Source: Halanaerobium sp. (GTDB lineage: Bacteria > Bacillota > Halanaerobiia > Halanaerobiales > Halanaerobiaceae). From it: DNA of 41,167 nt. Location: positions 1 to 41,167 of the forward strand of contig JAGYNO010000009.1 in NCBI GenBank assembly GCA_018399955.1, given 5' to 3'. The position numbers and the translations under genes are program-made. The notes beneath the pieces were generated by a model. It ran no database searches and had not been told where the DNA came from. It saw only the letters and a list, made by a program, of their open reading frames with translations. Below, one piece after another: positions 7,967-16,659 of the stretch. Position 1 is the stretch's first letter. The number at the start of each line of letters is the position of its first letter.

Positions 7967-8626
7967 TTAATTATTCCCATTATTAACAAAGTCATTATAC
8001 TCATCTTCAGCAAGAGCTTTAAACAAAGAACGAGAACTGGCTGCTTCAATCAAAGCTCGAAAATAATTTCCATTTTCATAATAAACCACCCCTTTTATGA
8101 GATGAGAATATTCATTTTCTTCCATCTTTAAGGCTTTATTTGCATATTCTAAGGCTTCATCATATCTTTCTAATTCGATCATAGCTGCTGCAGCATTATT
8201 ATAAGCCCAAAGATTATCAGGGTCATTTTTTATGATATATTTAAATAAATCTACTGCATCAGCATAATTTTTATTGATAATATCTGTAAATGCTGCATAA
8301 TTAAGCAGCAGCAGATTATCTCTGTTAATATAATTGTTCCAGTCATCCAGGTATAAGGAAACAGCAGTGTTAAAATCTTTTCTGCTAACACTGCTGCCAA
8401 AAACATCGATAATATCATATGCTTTTTTTATTTCACCCGTATTTGCATAAGCAACAGCTAAAGTATAATTAAGAATAATATCACTTGAATCAATTTCAAG
8501 CTGTTCATTTGTAGTTTTAATTAACTGCTGCCAATTATAATTTGATTCAGCTTTAATATTAAAACTAAAAGTTAAGATTAAAACAATCAACAGCAAATAA
8601 ATCGTTAATTTTTGCAAAGAAATCAA
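7967..8626 (-). CDS. Exported TPR-repeat protein
   Basis: This 219-residue protein has an N-terminal hydrophobic signal or anchor segment (about 5-25, LTIYLLLIVLILTFSFNIKA) with possible cleavage after the A-x-A-like KAES site. Several tetratricopeptide-type helices follow, clearest near 100-195 (YADAVDLFKYIIKNDPDNLWAYNNAAAA and repeats of the same form). TPR proteins act as scaffolds, so the partner cannot be deduced. It follows hfq by 40 bases and precedes udg in the same direction. It is distinct from the longer TPR protein at 35395-36585, although both look exported. No enzymatic motif is visible. Confidence 0.75.
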   Translation of the reverse strand: MISLQKLTIYLLLIVLILTFSFNIKAESNYNWQQLIKTTNEQLEIDSSDIILNYTLAVAYANTGEIKKAYDIIDVFGSSVSRKDFNTAVSLYLDDWNNYINRDNLLLLNYAAFTDIINKNYADAVDLFKYIIKNDPDNLWAYNNAAAAMIELERYDEALEYANKALKMEENEYSHLIKGVVYYENGNYFRALIEAASSRSLFKALAEDEYNDFVNNGNN

Positions 8627-8666
8627 CTGCCTTTAAAATTTACTTTTTTAATTAAGAATAAATAAT

Positions 8667-8912
8667 TTACTCTTCTTCATGATTATCTGGATCTAGGAGA
8701 CCACTAATTTTTTCAACAGGTGCAATAGTAGAAATTGCATGTTTATAAATCATCTGATCTCTCTGATCACTTCTTAAAATAATCGTAAAATTGTCATAGG
8801 CTGAAATTTTCCCTTTTAACTGATAACCATTGACAAAGTAAACAACAACTTCGATTTGATTTTCATAAACATGACTTAAGATCTGATCCTGATAATTAAT
8901 ATTATTACTCAT
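8667..8912 (-). CDS. hfq: RNA chaperone Hfq
   Basis: This 81-residue Sm-like protein forms a hexameric ring that binds small RNAs and mRNAs. The Sm1 region (VYENQIEVVVYFVNGYQLKG) and the Sm2 signature YKHAIST near position 57 are both present. An acidic tail follows. A strong GGAGG lies seven bases before the ATG. The order miaA-hfq is common in bacteria, but here a thioredoxin-like gene lies between them. The 77-base gap upstream holds no clear promoter, so it is probably read from the miaB-mutS cluster. Confidence 0.95.
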   Translation of the reverse strand: MSNNINYQDQILSHVYENQIEVVVYFVNGYQLKGKISAYDNFTIILRSDQRDQMIYKHAISTIAPVEKISGLLDPDNHEEE

Positions 8913-8989
8913 AACTGCAGCCTCCTTTATATTTTTAGCTTCTATATAATAAATTCAATATTATTTAGAAAATTCCTGCAAAGATAAAT

Positions 8990-9367
8990 TTAATTATTTT
9001 CAGCCAGCTCTTTGAAATACGAATTTCCACTTCCAAAGTATGATTTTAACTGATAATATATATCATCTGCTTTACGAACACCAAAGCCTGTATAAACAGC
9101 TTCTCTATTTTTAAATAATTTAATAACCGGAGCAGAATTTACATTAAACTCTTTAAAAATTTCGGGCGCTGTACTTAATTTTAAAATATGAAGATTTAAT
9201 TCAGGAAAAGAATCTATTACCTCTTTTATATTATTTTCGGCAATTTTGCAGTATCCACAATTTTCATTTGAAAATAACACAAATAAATATTCGTTTTTAT
9301 TAAGCAGAGTCTTAAATTCCCCACCACTAGTAATCAATTTGCTTTCTTTTTTTATATTGTCTTTCAT
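8990..9367 (-). CDS. Thioredoxin-like protein, CGYC active site
   Basis: This 125-residue protein has a thioredoxin fold with the redox motif NENCGYCK (C37 and C40) and the cis-proline region NVNSAPVIKLF. The CGYC dipeptide differs from the CGPC of classical thioredoxin and suggests different redox behaviour. There is no signal peptide, so it acts in the cytoplasm. Its start overlaps the end of miaA by 41 bases. AGGAG about nine bases upstream supports that start, so the overlap is real and the two genes may be translationally coupled. Its substrate is unknown. Confidence 0.85.
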   Translation of the reverse strand: MKDNIKKESKLITSGGEFKTLLNKNEYLFVLFSNENCGYCKIAENNIKEVIDSFPELNLHILKLSTAPEIFKEFNVNSAPVIKLFKNREAVYTGFGVRKADDIYYQLKSYFGSGNSYFKELAENN

Positions 9368-10295
9368 AATCTTTTTCTCCTTTTATAATAGCTGTCATTT
9401 CTTCTAAAATTATATCTCTAGCTTCATTTTCTATATCAAAAACTATTAATCCTTTTTCTTTTCTCAACCAGGTTAGCTGACGTTTTGCAAAATGTCTGCT
9501 TCTTTTTTTAATCTGTTCTACAGCATCTTCAAGTGAAATTTCTCCATTAAAATGAGAGATTATTTCTTTATAGCCCAGGGCCTGATGAGCAGTATCACTT
9601 AAATTATAATTATTTAATAAATATTTTACTTCTTCGATCAGGTCATTATCCATCATCATATCTACTCTTTTGTTTATTCGCTGATATAAGTTTTTTCTAC
9701 TCCTTATCAAAGCAAACTTATAGGCAGAATAACGGGGAGGACGCTTTTCCTGCTCTTTTTTAAACTGACTTTTTGTTTTACCAGTCTGTTCAAATATTTC
9801 AATTGCTCTAATAACTCTTCTAATATCATTTGGATGCAGTTTTTCTGCAGTCTCAGGATCTTTTTTAGCTAATATTGAATGGACTTCTTCAGTACCTTTT
9901 TTATCAGCCATTTCTTCCAGATCTTGGCGCAAATCAAAATCTGGCTCAATATCTGGCAGCATAAAACCTTCTAGAACAGCTTTGATATATAAATGAGTAC
10001 CTCCAACAAGTAAAGGGAAATTTCCTCGCTTTTTTATATCTTTTACTGCTTTATCTGTATCTTCTTGAAAGCTTGAAACAGAATAATCTTCATCTGGATC
10101 TATAATATCAATCAAGTGATGTTTAATTCTCTTTCTTTCAGCAGCTGAAGCTTTTGCGGTTCCTATATCCATCTCTTTATAGATCTGCATGGAATCAGCA
10201 GAGATAATTTCTCCATTAATTTTTTCAGCTAGTGCTAAAGATAATTCTGTTTTACCAACAGCAGTAGGGCCGGTTAATACAGCTATGTCTCTCAT
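9327..10295 (-). CDS. miaA: tRNA dimethylallyltransferase MiaA
   Basis: This 322-residue enzyme adds a dimethylallyl group to N6 of adenosine 37 in tRNAs that read codons starting with U. MiaB, encoded at 14910-16250, then adds the methylthio group. The P-loop is GPTAVGKT at the N-terminus. ADSMQIYKEMDIGTAK and VGGTHLYIKAV are standard MiaA motifs. The start overlaps the mutL stop by four bases (ATGA type), which implies translational coupling. The 3' end overlaps the thioredoxin gene. Length is usual for the family. Confidence 0.96.
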   Translation of the reverse strand: MRDIAVLTGPTAVGKTELSLALAEKINGEIISADSMQIYKEMDIGTAKASAAERKRIKHHLIDIIDPDEDYSVSSFQEDTDKAVKDIKKRGNFPLLVGGTHLYIKAVLEGFMLPDIEPDFDLRQDLEEMADKKGTEEVHSILAKKDPETAEKLHPNDIRRVIRAIEIFEQTGKTKSQFKKEQEKRPPRYSAYKFALIRSRKNLYQRINKRVDMMMDNDLIEEVKYLLNNYNLSDTAHQALGYKEIISHFNGEISLEDAVEQIKKRSRHFAKRQLTWLRKEKGLIVFDIENEARDIILEEMTAIIKGEKDYERQYKKRKQIDY

Positions 10296-12199
10296 TTTCT
10301 ACCAATTCCTTTTTCTATTTCTTTCTTACTAATATTAATCATCACAGGTCTGCTGTGAGGACAGCGATAAGGATTTTCAGTTTTATAAAGGTCTTTGATC
10401 AGCTGAATACTCTCTTTTCTATTTAATGGTTTACCAGCTTTTACTGCTGTTCGACAGGCTAAATATTCAATCATATTTTCCTCAACTTCTGCAGCATTTA
10501 AACCTTTTCCGGCTTCAGAAAGTTCTGCTATCAATTCCTCTATGATATTTCTTGTTGACTTATTTTTCAGTAAAACAGGAACTTCCTGAATTAAAATAGT
10601 ATTCCCGCCAAAATCACTAAATTCAATTCCTAATTCATTAATTATTTCTTTATATTGGCGGACAATTTCTCTTTCTTCAGGAGATAATTCAATCTTTACT
10701 GGGATCAGTAATGACTGAGAAGCCTTATTTTTTTCATTGAATTCAGCAGTTAATTTTTCAAAGAGTATTCTTTCATGAGCATTATGCTGATCAATTATTT
10801 TTAAGCCTTCATCTGTTTCAATTAATAGGTAGCTGTTAAAAATCTGGCCTAAAAATTTAAAGCTGCTCTCAGAAATTCCATTTCCCTTTATAAGATATTC
10901 TTCATTAATATTATCCGAAACTCCGGCGGCTAAATTTTCTTCAATATTTATTTCCCGCTTGTTTTTTTGACTATTTTCTCGGCCATCATTAATATTTGCA
11001 CTATTATTTTTCTTGAATTTAGTGCTTTGAGTACTATTTATCTTATTAAAAGTATTTTTAAATAAGTTTTCATTCTGTGTTTCTTTTTTATTATTTAGAT
11101 TATCATTATCAGTCAATTTTTTATCAGCAGATTTATTTGAATCATCTAGATTATTGTTCTTTCCATCTCTAATTTTTATATTCTGTTCAAGCTTAATCCG
11201 GGTTGTTGGATCAGCTTCTTTAAGAGTTTTACGAACTCCCTTCGAAATTACATCATAGATAATCTGATTTCTGCTGAATTTAACCTGTCTTTTAGTTGGA
11301 TGGACATTTACATCAACTAAAATAGGGTTAACTTTAATAAATAAGAATACAATCGGTTTTCTACCTGGATCAATTAATTTTTTATAGGCATTCTCTACAG
11401 CTTTTGCAGTTATATTATTATATATCGGCCTATTATTTACAAAAAAAAGTTCATGGCTTCTGTTGGAGCGGGTTAATTCAGGTCTGCAGATATAACCACT
11501 CAGCTTGATATATCTATCTTCGATATCTATCGGCAGCAGATTATCGGCAATATCTTCTCCAAAAACAGCATAAATGGTGTCTTTTAACTTACCATTACCC
11601 GGAGTAGATAATATCTGTCTACCATTGTGATATAATTTGAAACTAATATCACTTGATGCCGCAGCTTCTGTACTTACTATCCGGCTTATATGAGAAAATT
11701 CTGTAGTTGTAGTTTTCAAATATTTATATCTTGCTGGAGTATTATAAAATAAATCTTTAACAGTAACATCAGTCCCTACAATAGAACCAGCAGGTTTTTT
11801 ATCTATAATATCTCCACCTTTAATTTTAATTTTAACACCTGCATCTTCAGATTTATGTCTGCTCAGCATTTCTACCTCTGCAACAGAAGAAATACTGGCA
11901 AGAGCTTCACCTCTAAACCCAAGGCTGTATAATGAATAAAGATCATCTATTTCTTTAATTTTACTTGTTGCATAACGGCTAAATGCTGCTTCTATATCTT
12001 CAGCTAAAATACCATGGCCGTCATCTTTTACTCTAATTAATTTGCGTCCACCATCCTCTATTCTAATTTCAATCTTTTCAGCATCAGCATCAATAGAATT
12101 TTCAATTAATTCCTTCACTATAGAGGCAGGTCTTTCAACAACTTCTCCGGCAGATATTTGATTTGCAACATTTTGCGGCAGCTGTTTAATTTCTCCCAT
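10292..12199 (-). CDS. mutL: DNA mismatch repair protein MutL (endonuclease type)
   Basis: This 635-residue MutL has an N-terminal GHKL ATPase (NSIDADA, DDGHGI and GFRGEALASI). An Asn/Lys-rich linker spans about 335-430. The C-terminal dimer domain keeps the metal-dependent endonuclease motifs: DQHNAHERILFE, ACRTAVKAG and CPHSRPV. The first motif has Asn where DQHA is usual, but its acidic residues remain. I use ATG 12199, which is eight bases after AGAGGAGA; the ATG at 12205 would leave no spacing. It follows mutS by 29 bases and overlaps miaA. In bacteria without MutH, this MutL nicks the new strand. Confidence 0.96.
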   Translation of the reverse strand: MGEIKQLPQNVANQISAGEVVERPASIVKELIENSIDADAEKIEIRIEDGGRKLIRVKDDGHGILAEDIEAAFSRYATSKIKEIDDLYSLYSLGFRGEALASISSVAEVEMLSRHKSEDAGVKIKIKGGDIIDKKPAGSIVGTDVTVKDLFYNTPARYKYLKTTTTEFSHISRIVSTEAAASSDISFKLYHNGRQILSTPGNGKLKDTIYAVFGEDIADNLLPIDIEDRYIKLSGYICRPELTRSNRSHELFFVNNRPIYNNITAKAVENAYKKLIDPGRKPIVFLFIKVNPILVDVNVHPTKRQVKFSRNQIIYDVISKGVRKTLKEADPTTRIKLEQNIKIRDGKNNNLDDSNKSADKKLTDNDNLNNKKETQNENLFKNTFNKINSTQSTKFKKNNSANINDGRENSQKNKREINIEENLAAGVSDNINEEYLIKGNGISESSFKFLGQIFNSYLLIETDEGLKIIDQHNAHERILFEKLTAEFNEKNKASQSLLIPVKIELSPEEREIVRQYKEIINELGIEFSDFGGNTILIQEVPVLLKNKSTRNIIEELIAELSEAGKGLNAAEVEENMIEYLACRTAVKAGKPLNRKESIQLIKDLYKTENPYRCPHSRPVMINISKKEIEKGIGRK

Positions 12200-12228
12200 A
12201 ATCATTCTCCTCTTCTAAAAATCGAATT

Positions 12229-14832
12229 CTAATTTTCTGATTTAAGATCCTGTTTTAATTTATATAAAAAGTTCATAGCATCCATTGGAGTCATATCCAT
12301 GATATCTTTTTCATCCAGTTTTTTTAACACTGAATTATCTTGATTATTAAAAAGTGCTAACTGCTGATGTTTGTCATCTTGAACAGCCTTTTCTCTTTTT
12401 CTTACCGGCATCTTGTTATTTTCTTCTAATCTCATCAGGATTTTTTGGGCACTTAAAATTATCTCTTCTGGCAGGCCTGCAAGTCTGGCAACCTCTATTC
12501 CATAGCTGTCATCAGCCCTACCTTCTACAATACGATGTAAAAAGTGTACCCCTTCATTGTCTTCCTTTACCAATACATTATAGTTTTTCACTCCCTGATA
12601 CTCATCTTCAAGCCTTGTAAGTTCATGGTAGTGTGTTGCAAATAGTGTTCTAGCACCAATACGCTCTGGATTATTTATATATTCACTTACCGCCCAGGCG
12701 ATACTGACCCCATCATAGGTGCTGGTTCCTCTTCCGACCTCATCAAGTATAATCAGGCTTTTATCTGTACTGTTATTTACTATATTTGCTACTTCATTCA
12801 TTTCTACCATAAATGTACTCTGGCCTGTAGTAAGGTCATCACTTGCTCCAACCCTAGTGAAAATTCTATCTGTTAACCCTATTTCTGCCTTTTCTGCAGG
12901 TACATAAGCACCAATCTGGGCTAGTAATACTATCAGAGCAACCTGGCGCATATAAGTTGATTTACCTGACATATTAGGACCAGTAATTATGATAAAACGC
13001 TGTTCTTCTTGATTTAAATAGCAGTCATTGGGAACAAATTGTTCAGAGAACATTTTTTCTACCACCGGATGTCTGCCATTTTCAATTTTAATTTCGTGAC
13101 CACTATTGATTACTGGTTTATTATAATTATTTTCAACTGCTAGGTCTGCAAATGACATCAAAACATCTAATTCTGCAATTAAAGAGGCAGTTTTATTGAT
13201 TCTTTTAACTTCAGCTGCAATTTCTTCTCTTATTTCTACAAAAAGATTATATTCAAGATCATTAATCTTTTCTTCTGCTCCTAAAACTTCCGATTCTTTT
13301 TCTTTTAGTTTTGGAATAATATATCTTTCACTATTGCTTAAAGTTTGTTTTCGTTCATAACGGTCAGGTACTTTATCTAAATGAGAATTTGTTATTTCTA
13401 AATAATAGCCAAATACCTTATTAAAGCCAACTTTTAAAGTATTGATTCCGGTTTTTTCACGCTCTTCTTTCTGCAGGGCTGAAATCCAATCTTTACCCTC
13501 ACTTACTAAAGATCTTAATTTATCTAGTTCTTCATAGTAATTATCTTTTATTATTCCACCTTCTGTAATTGTTGTTGGCGGTTCATCTATAATTGAATTT
13601 TCAAGCAGAGAATATATATCTTCAAGTGAATCAAACTGATCTTTTATCTCTGAGAGAAGTTCTGTTTCAAAATCAGAAATCAACTCTTCAACAGCGGGAA
13701 GCTTTGCTAGAGAGTTTTTTAATGCTACTAAATCGCGTGCATTTGCAGATTGATATGTGATTTTACTCATGATTCTCTCTAAATCATAAATATCTTTAAA
13801 ATTATCCCTCAGCTTTTTAAGTACTCTAAAATTATTGATAAATTCTCCTACAGCATCATGGCGTTTATTTATCTCAGATATATTTATTAAAGGTTGATTA
13901 ATCCATTTTTTAATAGTACGTCCACCCATTGAGGTTATAGTTTGATCTACAATAGATAACAAAGAACCTGAACGGTTTTTATCTCTAATTGTAGAAGTAA
14001 GCTCTAAGTTTCTGCGGGTTGCAGAATCTAAAACCATATAGTCTTCTAAATAATAGGGTTTTAAAGTACTTATCTGATTAATAGTTCTTTTCTGAGTTTC
14101 TTTTAGATAATCAATTATCTGGCCTGCAGCATAAACTGCTGCATTCATTTCGTCACAACCAAAGCCTTCAAGTGACTGAACATTAAAATGCTCTAGCAGT
14201 TCTTTTTTTAGGCTATTATAATCTTTGTTTTCTATAATATTTAATGTAAAACCATACTGCTCCTGAAGAAGATTGAATGAATCTTTCTCAGAGTTTTTTT
14301 GCTCAGTCAGTAATTCTTGAGGTGCAGTTCTATTAATCTCATCAAGCAATTTGTCATCTGTATCAGCAGAAAATTCAGTCAAATAAAACTCACCAGTTGA
14401 TATATCTGTATATGCATATCCGTAATAATCCTTATATTTAAAAGCCGCAGCAAGGTAGTTATTTTCATTTTCAGATAGTATTTCATTTTCTATAACAGTA
14501 CCAGGAGTAATTACCCTGATTACATCACGTTCAACTATACCACTTGCTTCAGATGGATCTTCAAGCTGCTCACATATGGCTACTTTTATACCTTTTTTTA
14601 TCAGCTTTTCTATATATGATGCTGAGGAATGTGCTGGTACTCCTGCCATCGGAATCTTTTCCCCTCCACCTTTATTGCGGGATGTTAGTGCTATATCAAG
14701 TAATCTGGCAGCTCTTTCAGCATCTTTTCCGAACATTTCATAAAAATCACCCAATCTAAAAAATACTACTGCATCCTGATATTTTCTTTTGATATTTTGA
14801 TACTGCTGCATCATTGGTGTTAATTCTGCCAA
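12229..14832 (-). CDS. mutS: DNA mismatch repair protein MutS
   Basis: This 867-residue protein recognises mismatched bases and recruits MutL. The mismatch-binding domain contains FFRLGDFYEMF (phenylalanine wedge followed by Glu). The connector, lever and clamp regions follow. The ATPase near residue 620 has GPNMSGKST, with the D-E Walker B in LIILDEVGRGTSTYDG and TLFATHYHEL near 730. A short C-terminal region ends in a probable tetramerisation helix. Length and motifs are complete. It lies between miaB and mutL, and a possible terminator hairpin separates it from miaB. Confidence 0.97.
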   Translation of the reverse strand: MAELTPMMQQYQNIKRKYQDAVVFFRLGDFYEMFGKDAERAARLLDIALTSRNKGGGEKIPMAGVPAHSSASYIEKLIKKGIKVAICEQLEDPSEASGIVERDVIRVITPGTVIENEILSENENNYLAAAFKYKDYYGYAYTDISTGEFYLTEFSADTDDKLLDEINRTAPQELLTEQKNSEKDSFNLLQEQYGFTLNIIENKDYNSLKKELLEHFNVQSLEGFGCDEMNAAVYAAGQIIDYLKETQKRTINQISTLKPYYLEDYMVLDSATRRNLELTSTIRDKNRSGSLLSIVDQTITSMGGRTIKKWINQPLINISEINKRHDAVGEFINNFRVLKKLRDNFKDIYDLERIMSKITYQSANARDLVALKNSLAKLPAVEELISDFETELLSEIKDQFDSLEDIYSLLENSIIDEPPTTITEGGIIKDNYYEELDKLRSLVSEGKDWISALQKEEREKTGINTLKVGFNKVFGYYLEITNSHLDKVPDRYERKQTLSNSERYIIPKLKEKESEVLGAEEKINDLEYNLFVEIREEIAAEVKRINKTASLIAELDVLMSFADLAVENNYNKPVINSGHEIKIENGRHPVVEKMFSEQFVPNDCYLNQEEQRFIIITGPNMSGKSTYMRQVALIVLLAQIGAYVPAEKAEIGLTDRIFTRVGASDDLTTGQSTFMVEMNEVANIVNNSTDKSLIILDEVGRGTSTYDGVSIAWAVSEYINNPERIGARTLFATHYHELTRLEDEYQGVKNYNVLVKEDNEGVHFLHRIVEGRADDSYGIEVARLAGLPEEIILSAQKILMRLEENNKMPVRKREKAVQDDKHQQLALFNNQDNSVLKKLDEKDIMDMTPMDAMNFLYKLKQDLKSEN

Positions 14833-14865
14833 GTCAATCCCTCCATCATTTAAATTAAAAGAACT

Positions 14866-14900
14866 AAAAGCCTGAAAGATCGATTAAATTATCTTCCAGG
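14866..14900 (-). terminator. Hairpin between miaB and mutS, possible partial terminator
   Basis: On the minus strand CCTGGAAGAT pairs with ATCTTTCAGG (one mismatched or wobble pair) and is followed by CTTTTAGTTC. The T tract is short and broken, so it may only reduce transcription into mutS rather than end it. Confidence 0.5.
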
Positions 14901-14909
14901 CTATAATTA

Positions 14910-16250
14910 CTATATTTTTACTCTATTAATTAATGTACCATTTAATGTCCAGCTCTTTGCAGAATTAATTTTAACTTCTACAATTTTTCCTATGAGATCA
15001 GGTCTTTTATCTATAAAACAGATTTTATTTGTTTCTGTTCTTCCTTGATATACATTCTCATCACTGGAACTTGGTCCTGTAACAAGAACTTTTTGGATTG
15101 TACCAAGTAAGTTCTGATTTTTTTCATAACTAATTTTATTCTGAAGTTCCATTAATCTGTTCAAACGCTCTTTTTTAACTTTATCTGCTACCTGATCTTC
15201 TCTTCGGGAAGCTGGAGTTCCACTTCTGGGAGAATAAATAAATGTATATGCCATATCAAAGCGGAGTTCTTTAACAAGCTCTAATGTTTGCTCAAAATCT
15301 TCTTCTTTTTCACCTGGAAAACCTACAATAAAATCTGTTGAAACAGCTGCTTCTGGAATTTCTGCCTGGATTTTTTTTACTGTTTCAATATAATATTCTC
15401 TGCTGTAACCTCTATTCATCTCTTTTAATACTTTAGTGCTTCCAGACTGTACAGGTAAATGAATATGATTGACGACTTTATCAAGATTTTTTATCTTTTC
15501 TAATAAGCTGTCAGAAAAATCTCTAGGATGTGAAGTCATAAATCGAATCCGTTTTAATTTACCGACTTTATTTAATGCTTCTAATAAGAGAGGGAAATCA
15601 ACCTTTTCTTTAAGGTCATTACCATAAGAATTAACATTCTGACCGAGTAATGTTATTTCTTTTACACCATCTTCAGCAAGTTTTTCTGCTTCTTTAACAA
15701 TAGATTTTAGCGGTCTGCTTCTTTCTCTACCCCGTACATAGGGAACTATACAGTATGTGCAGAAATTATCACAGCCCTGAATAATAGATATCCAGGCAGA
15801 ATAATCAGATTCTCTCTGAGAAGGAAGGTCAGGTATTAACCCATCTGCTTCATCCCAGACTTCAACTACACGTTCTCTATTTTTTTCTATCTTATTAATC
15901 AGTTCTGGTAAATGGTGAATATTATGTGTGCCAAAAATTAGGTCAACATGTCTATATTTTTTATATATTTCATCTACAGGTTGATCCTGCTGCATCATAC
16001 AGCCTCCGACTCCGATGATTAAATTTGGGTTTTTACGTTTATATCTTTTCAATTCACCTAATTTGCCGAATACTTTTAATTCAGCATTTTCTCTGATAAT
16101 ACAGGTGTTTAACAAAATTATATCTGCTTTTTCTAGTTGATCAGTATATTTATAATTCATATTTTCAAGCATACCTGCCAGTTTTTCAGAATCATGTTCA
16201 TTCATCTGACAGCCATACGTAATAATATGATAATATTTAACTTTATCCAT
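14910..16250 (-). CDS. miaB: tRNA methylthiotransferase MiaB
   Basis: This 446-residue radical-SAM enzyme adds the 2-methylthio group to i6A37 in tRNA, the step after MiaA. The N-terminal domain binds the auxiliary cluster through C14 (TYGCQMN), C50 (LLNTC) and C84 (GVGGC). The radical-SAM cluster is held by C160, C164 and C167 (CDNFCTYC). A TRAM domain ends the protein. Its relative RimO lies at 38902-40236; the TYGCQMNEHDS start identifies this one as MiaB. It has its own strong promoter and heads the mutS-mutL-miaA cluster. Confidence 0.95.
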   Translation of the reverse strand: MDKVKYYHIITYGCQMNEHDSEKLAGMLENMNYKYTDQLEKADIILLNTCIIRENAELKVFGKLGELKRYKRKNPNLIIGVGGCMMQQDQPVDEIYKKYRHVDLIFGTHNIHHLPELINKIEKNRERVVEVWDEADGLIPDLPSQRESDYSAWISIIQGCDNFCTYCIVPYVRGRERSRPLKSIVKEAEKLAEDGVKEITLLGQNVNSYGNDLKEKVDFPLLLEALNKVGKLKRIRFMTSHPRDFSDSLLEKIKNLDKVVNHIHLPVQSGSTKVLKEMNRGYSREYYIETVKKIQAEIPEAAVSTDFIVGFPGEKEEDFEQTLELVKELRFDMAYTFIYSPRSGTPASRREDQVADKVKKERLNRLMELQNKISYEKNQNLLGTIQKVLVTGPSSSDENVYQGRTETNKICFIDKRPDLIGKIVEVKINSAKSWTLNGTLINRVKI

Positions 16251-16291
16251 CTTTTCACTCCTACTGTTCTTAACATTATAAATTCAAACTA

Positions 16292-16320
16292 ATTATACTA
16301 TATCATATTCTGCTTGTAAA
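16292..16320 (-). promoter_or_regulatory. miaB promoter
   Basis: TTTACA (16320-16315) and TATAAT (16297-16292) are 17 bases apart. Its -35 element directly adjoins the T tract of the upstream rubredoxin terminator, so the two units are packed without spare bases. Confidence 0.75.
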
Positions 16321-16347
16321 ATAAAAGCTGGGGTATTAACCCCAGCT
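16317..16347 (-). terminator. Rubredoxin intrinsic terminator
   Basis: AGCTGGGGT pairs perfectly with ACCCCAGCT around a four-base loop, followed on the minus strand by TTTATTTTA. It lies about 40 bases after the rubredoxin stop. Confidence 0.82.
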
Positions 16348-16388
16348 CTTTAAAGATATTTTAATATAAAAAACTTCATTATTGATAA

Positions 16389-16553
16389 TTAGCCTTCATA
16401 TGGTTCAAACATATCCTTACCTACACCACATTCTGGACAGGTCCAATCATCTGGAAGATCTTCGAAAGATGTACCTGCTTCAATTCCACCTACAGGATCT
16501 CCTTCTTCAGGGTCATAAATATACATACATACTGTGCATTGATATTTCTGCAT
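16389..16553 (-). CDS. Rubredoxin
   Basis: This 54-residue protein is a one-iron electron carrier. It begins [20 protein letters not shown] and has the second cysteine pair in [16 protein letters not shown], so the ligands are C6, C9, C39 and C42. The aromatic core residues Y4, Y11, Y13, F30 and W37 are also present. AAGGAAGGAG lies ten bases before the ATG. It has its own promoter and terminator and so is a single-gene unit. In anaerobes rubredoxins often deliver electrons to oxygen- or peroxide-reducing enzymes; no such partner is encoded next to it. Confidence 0.96.
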   Translation of the reverse strand: MQKYQCTVCMYIYDPEEGDPVGGIEAGTSFEDLPDDWTCPECGVGKDMFEPYEG

Positions 16554-16595
16554 GGTTTAAATTCTCCTTCCTTATATAATTAAATTATTTCTTTA

Positions 16596-16625
16596 ATTAT
16601 AAAACAGAAATGCTAAATATGTCAA
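16596..16625 (-). promoter_or_regulatory. Rubredoxin promoter
   Basis: TTGACA (16625-16620) and TATAAT (16601-16596) are 18 bases apart and about 45 bases before the rubredoxin start. This implies strong independent expression. Confidence 0.75.
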
Positions 16626-16659
16626 GTTAAGAAGTTCGCGTTCAGCATAAGTGAAAATT

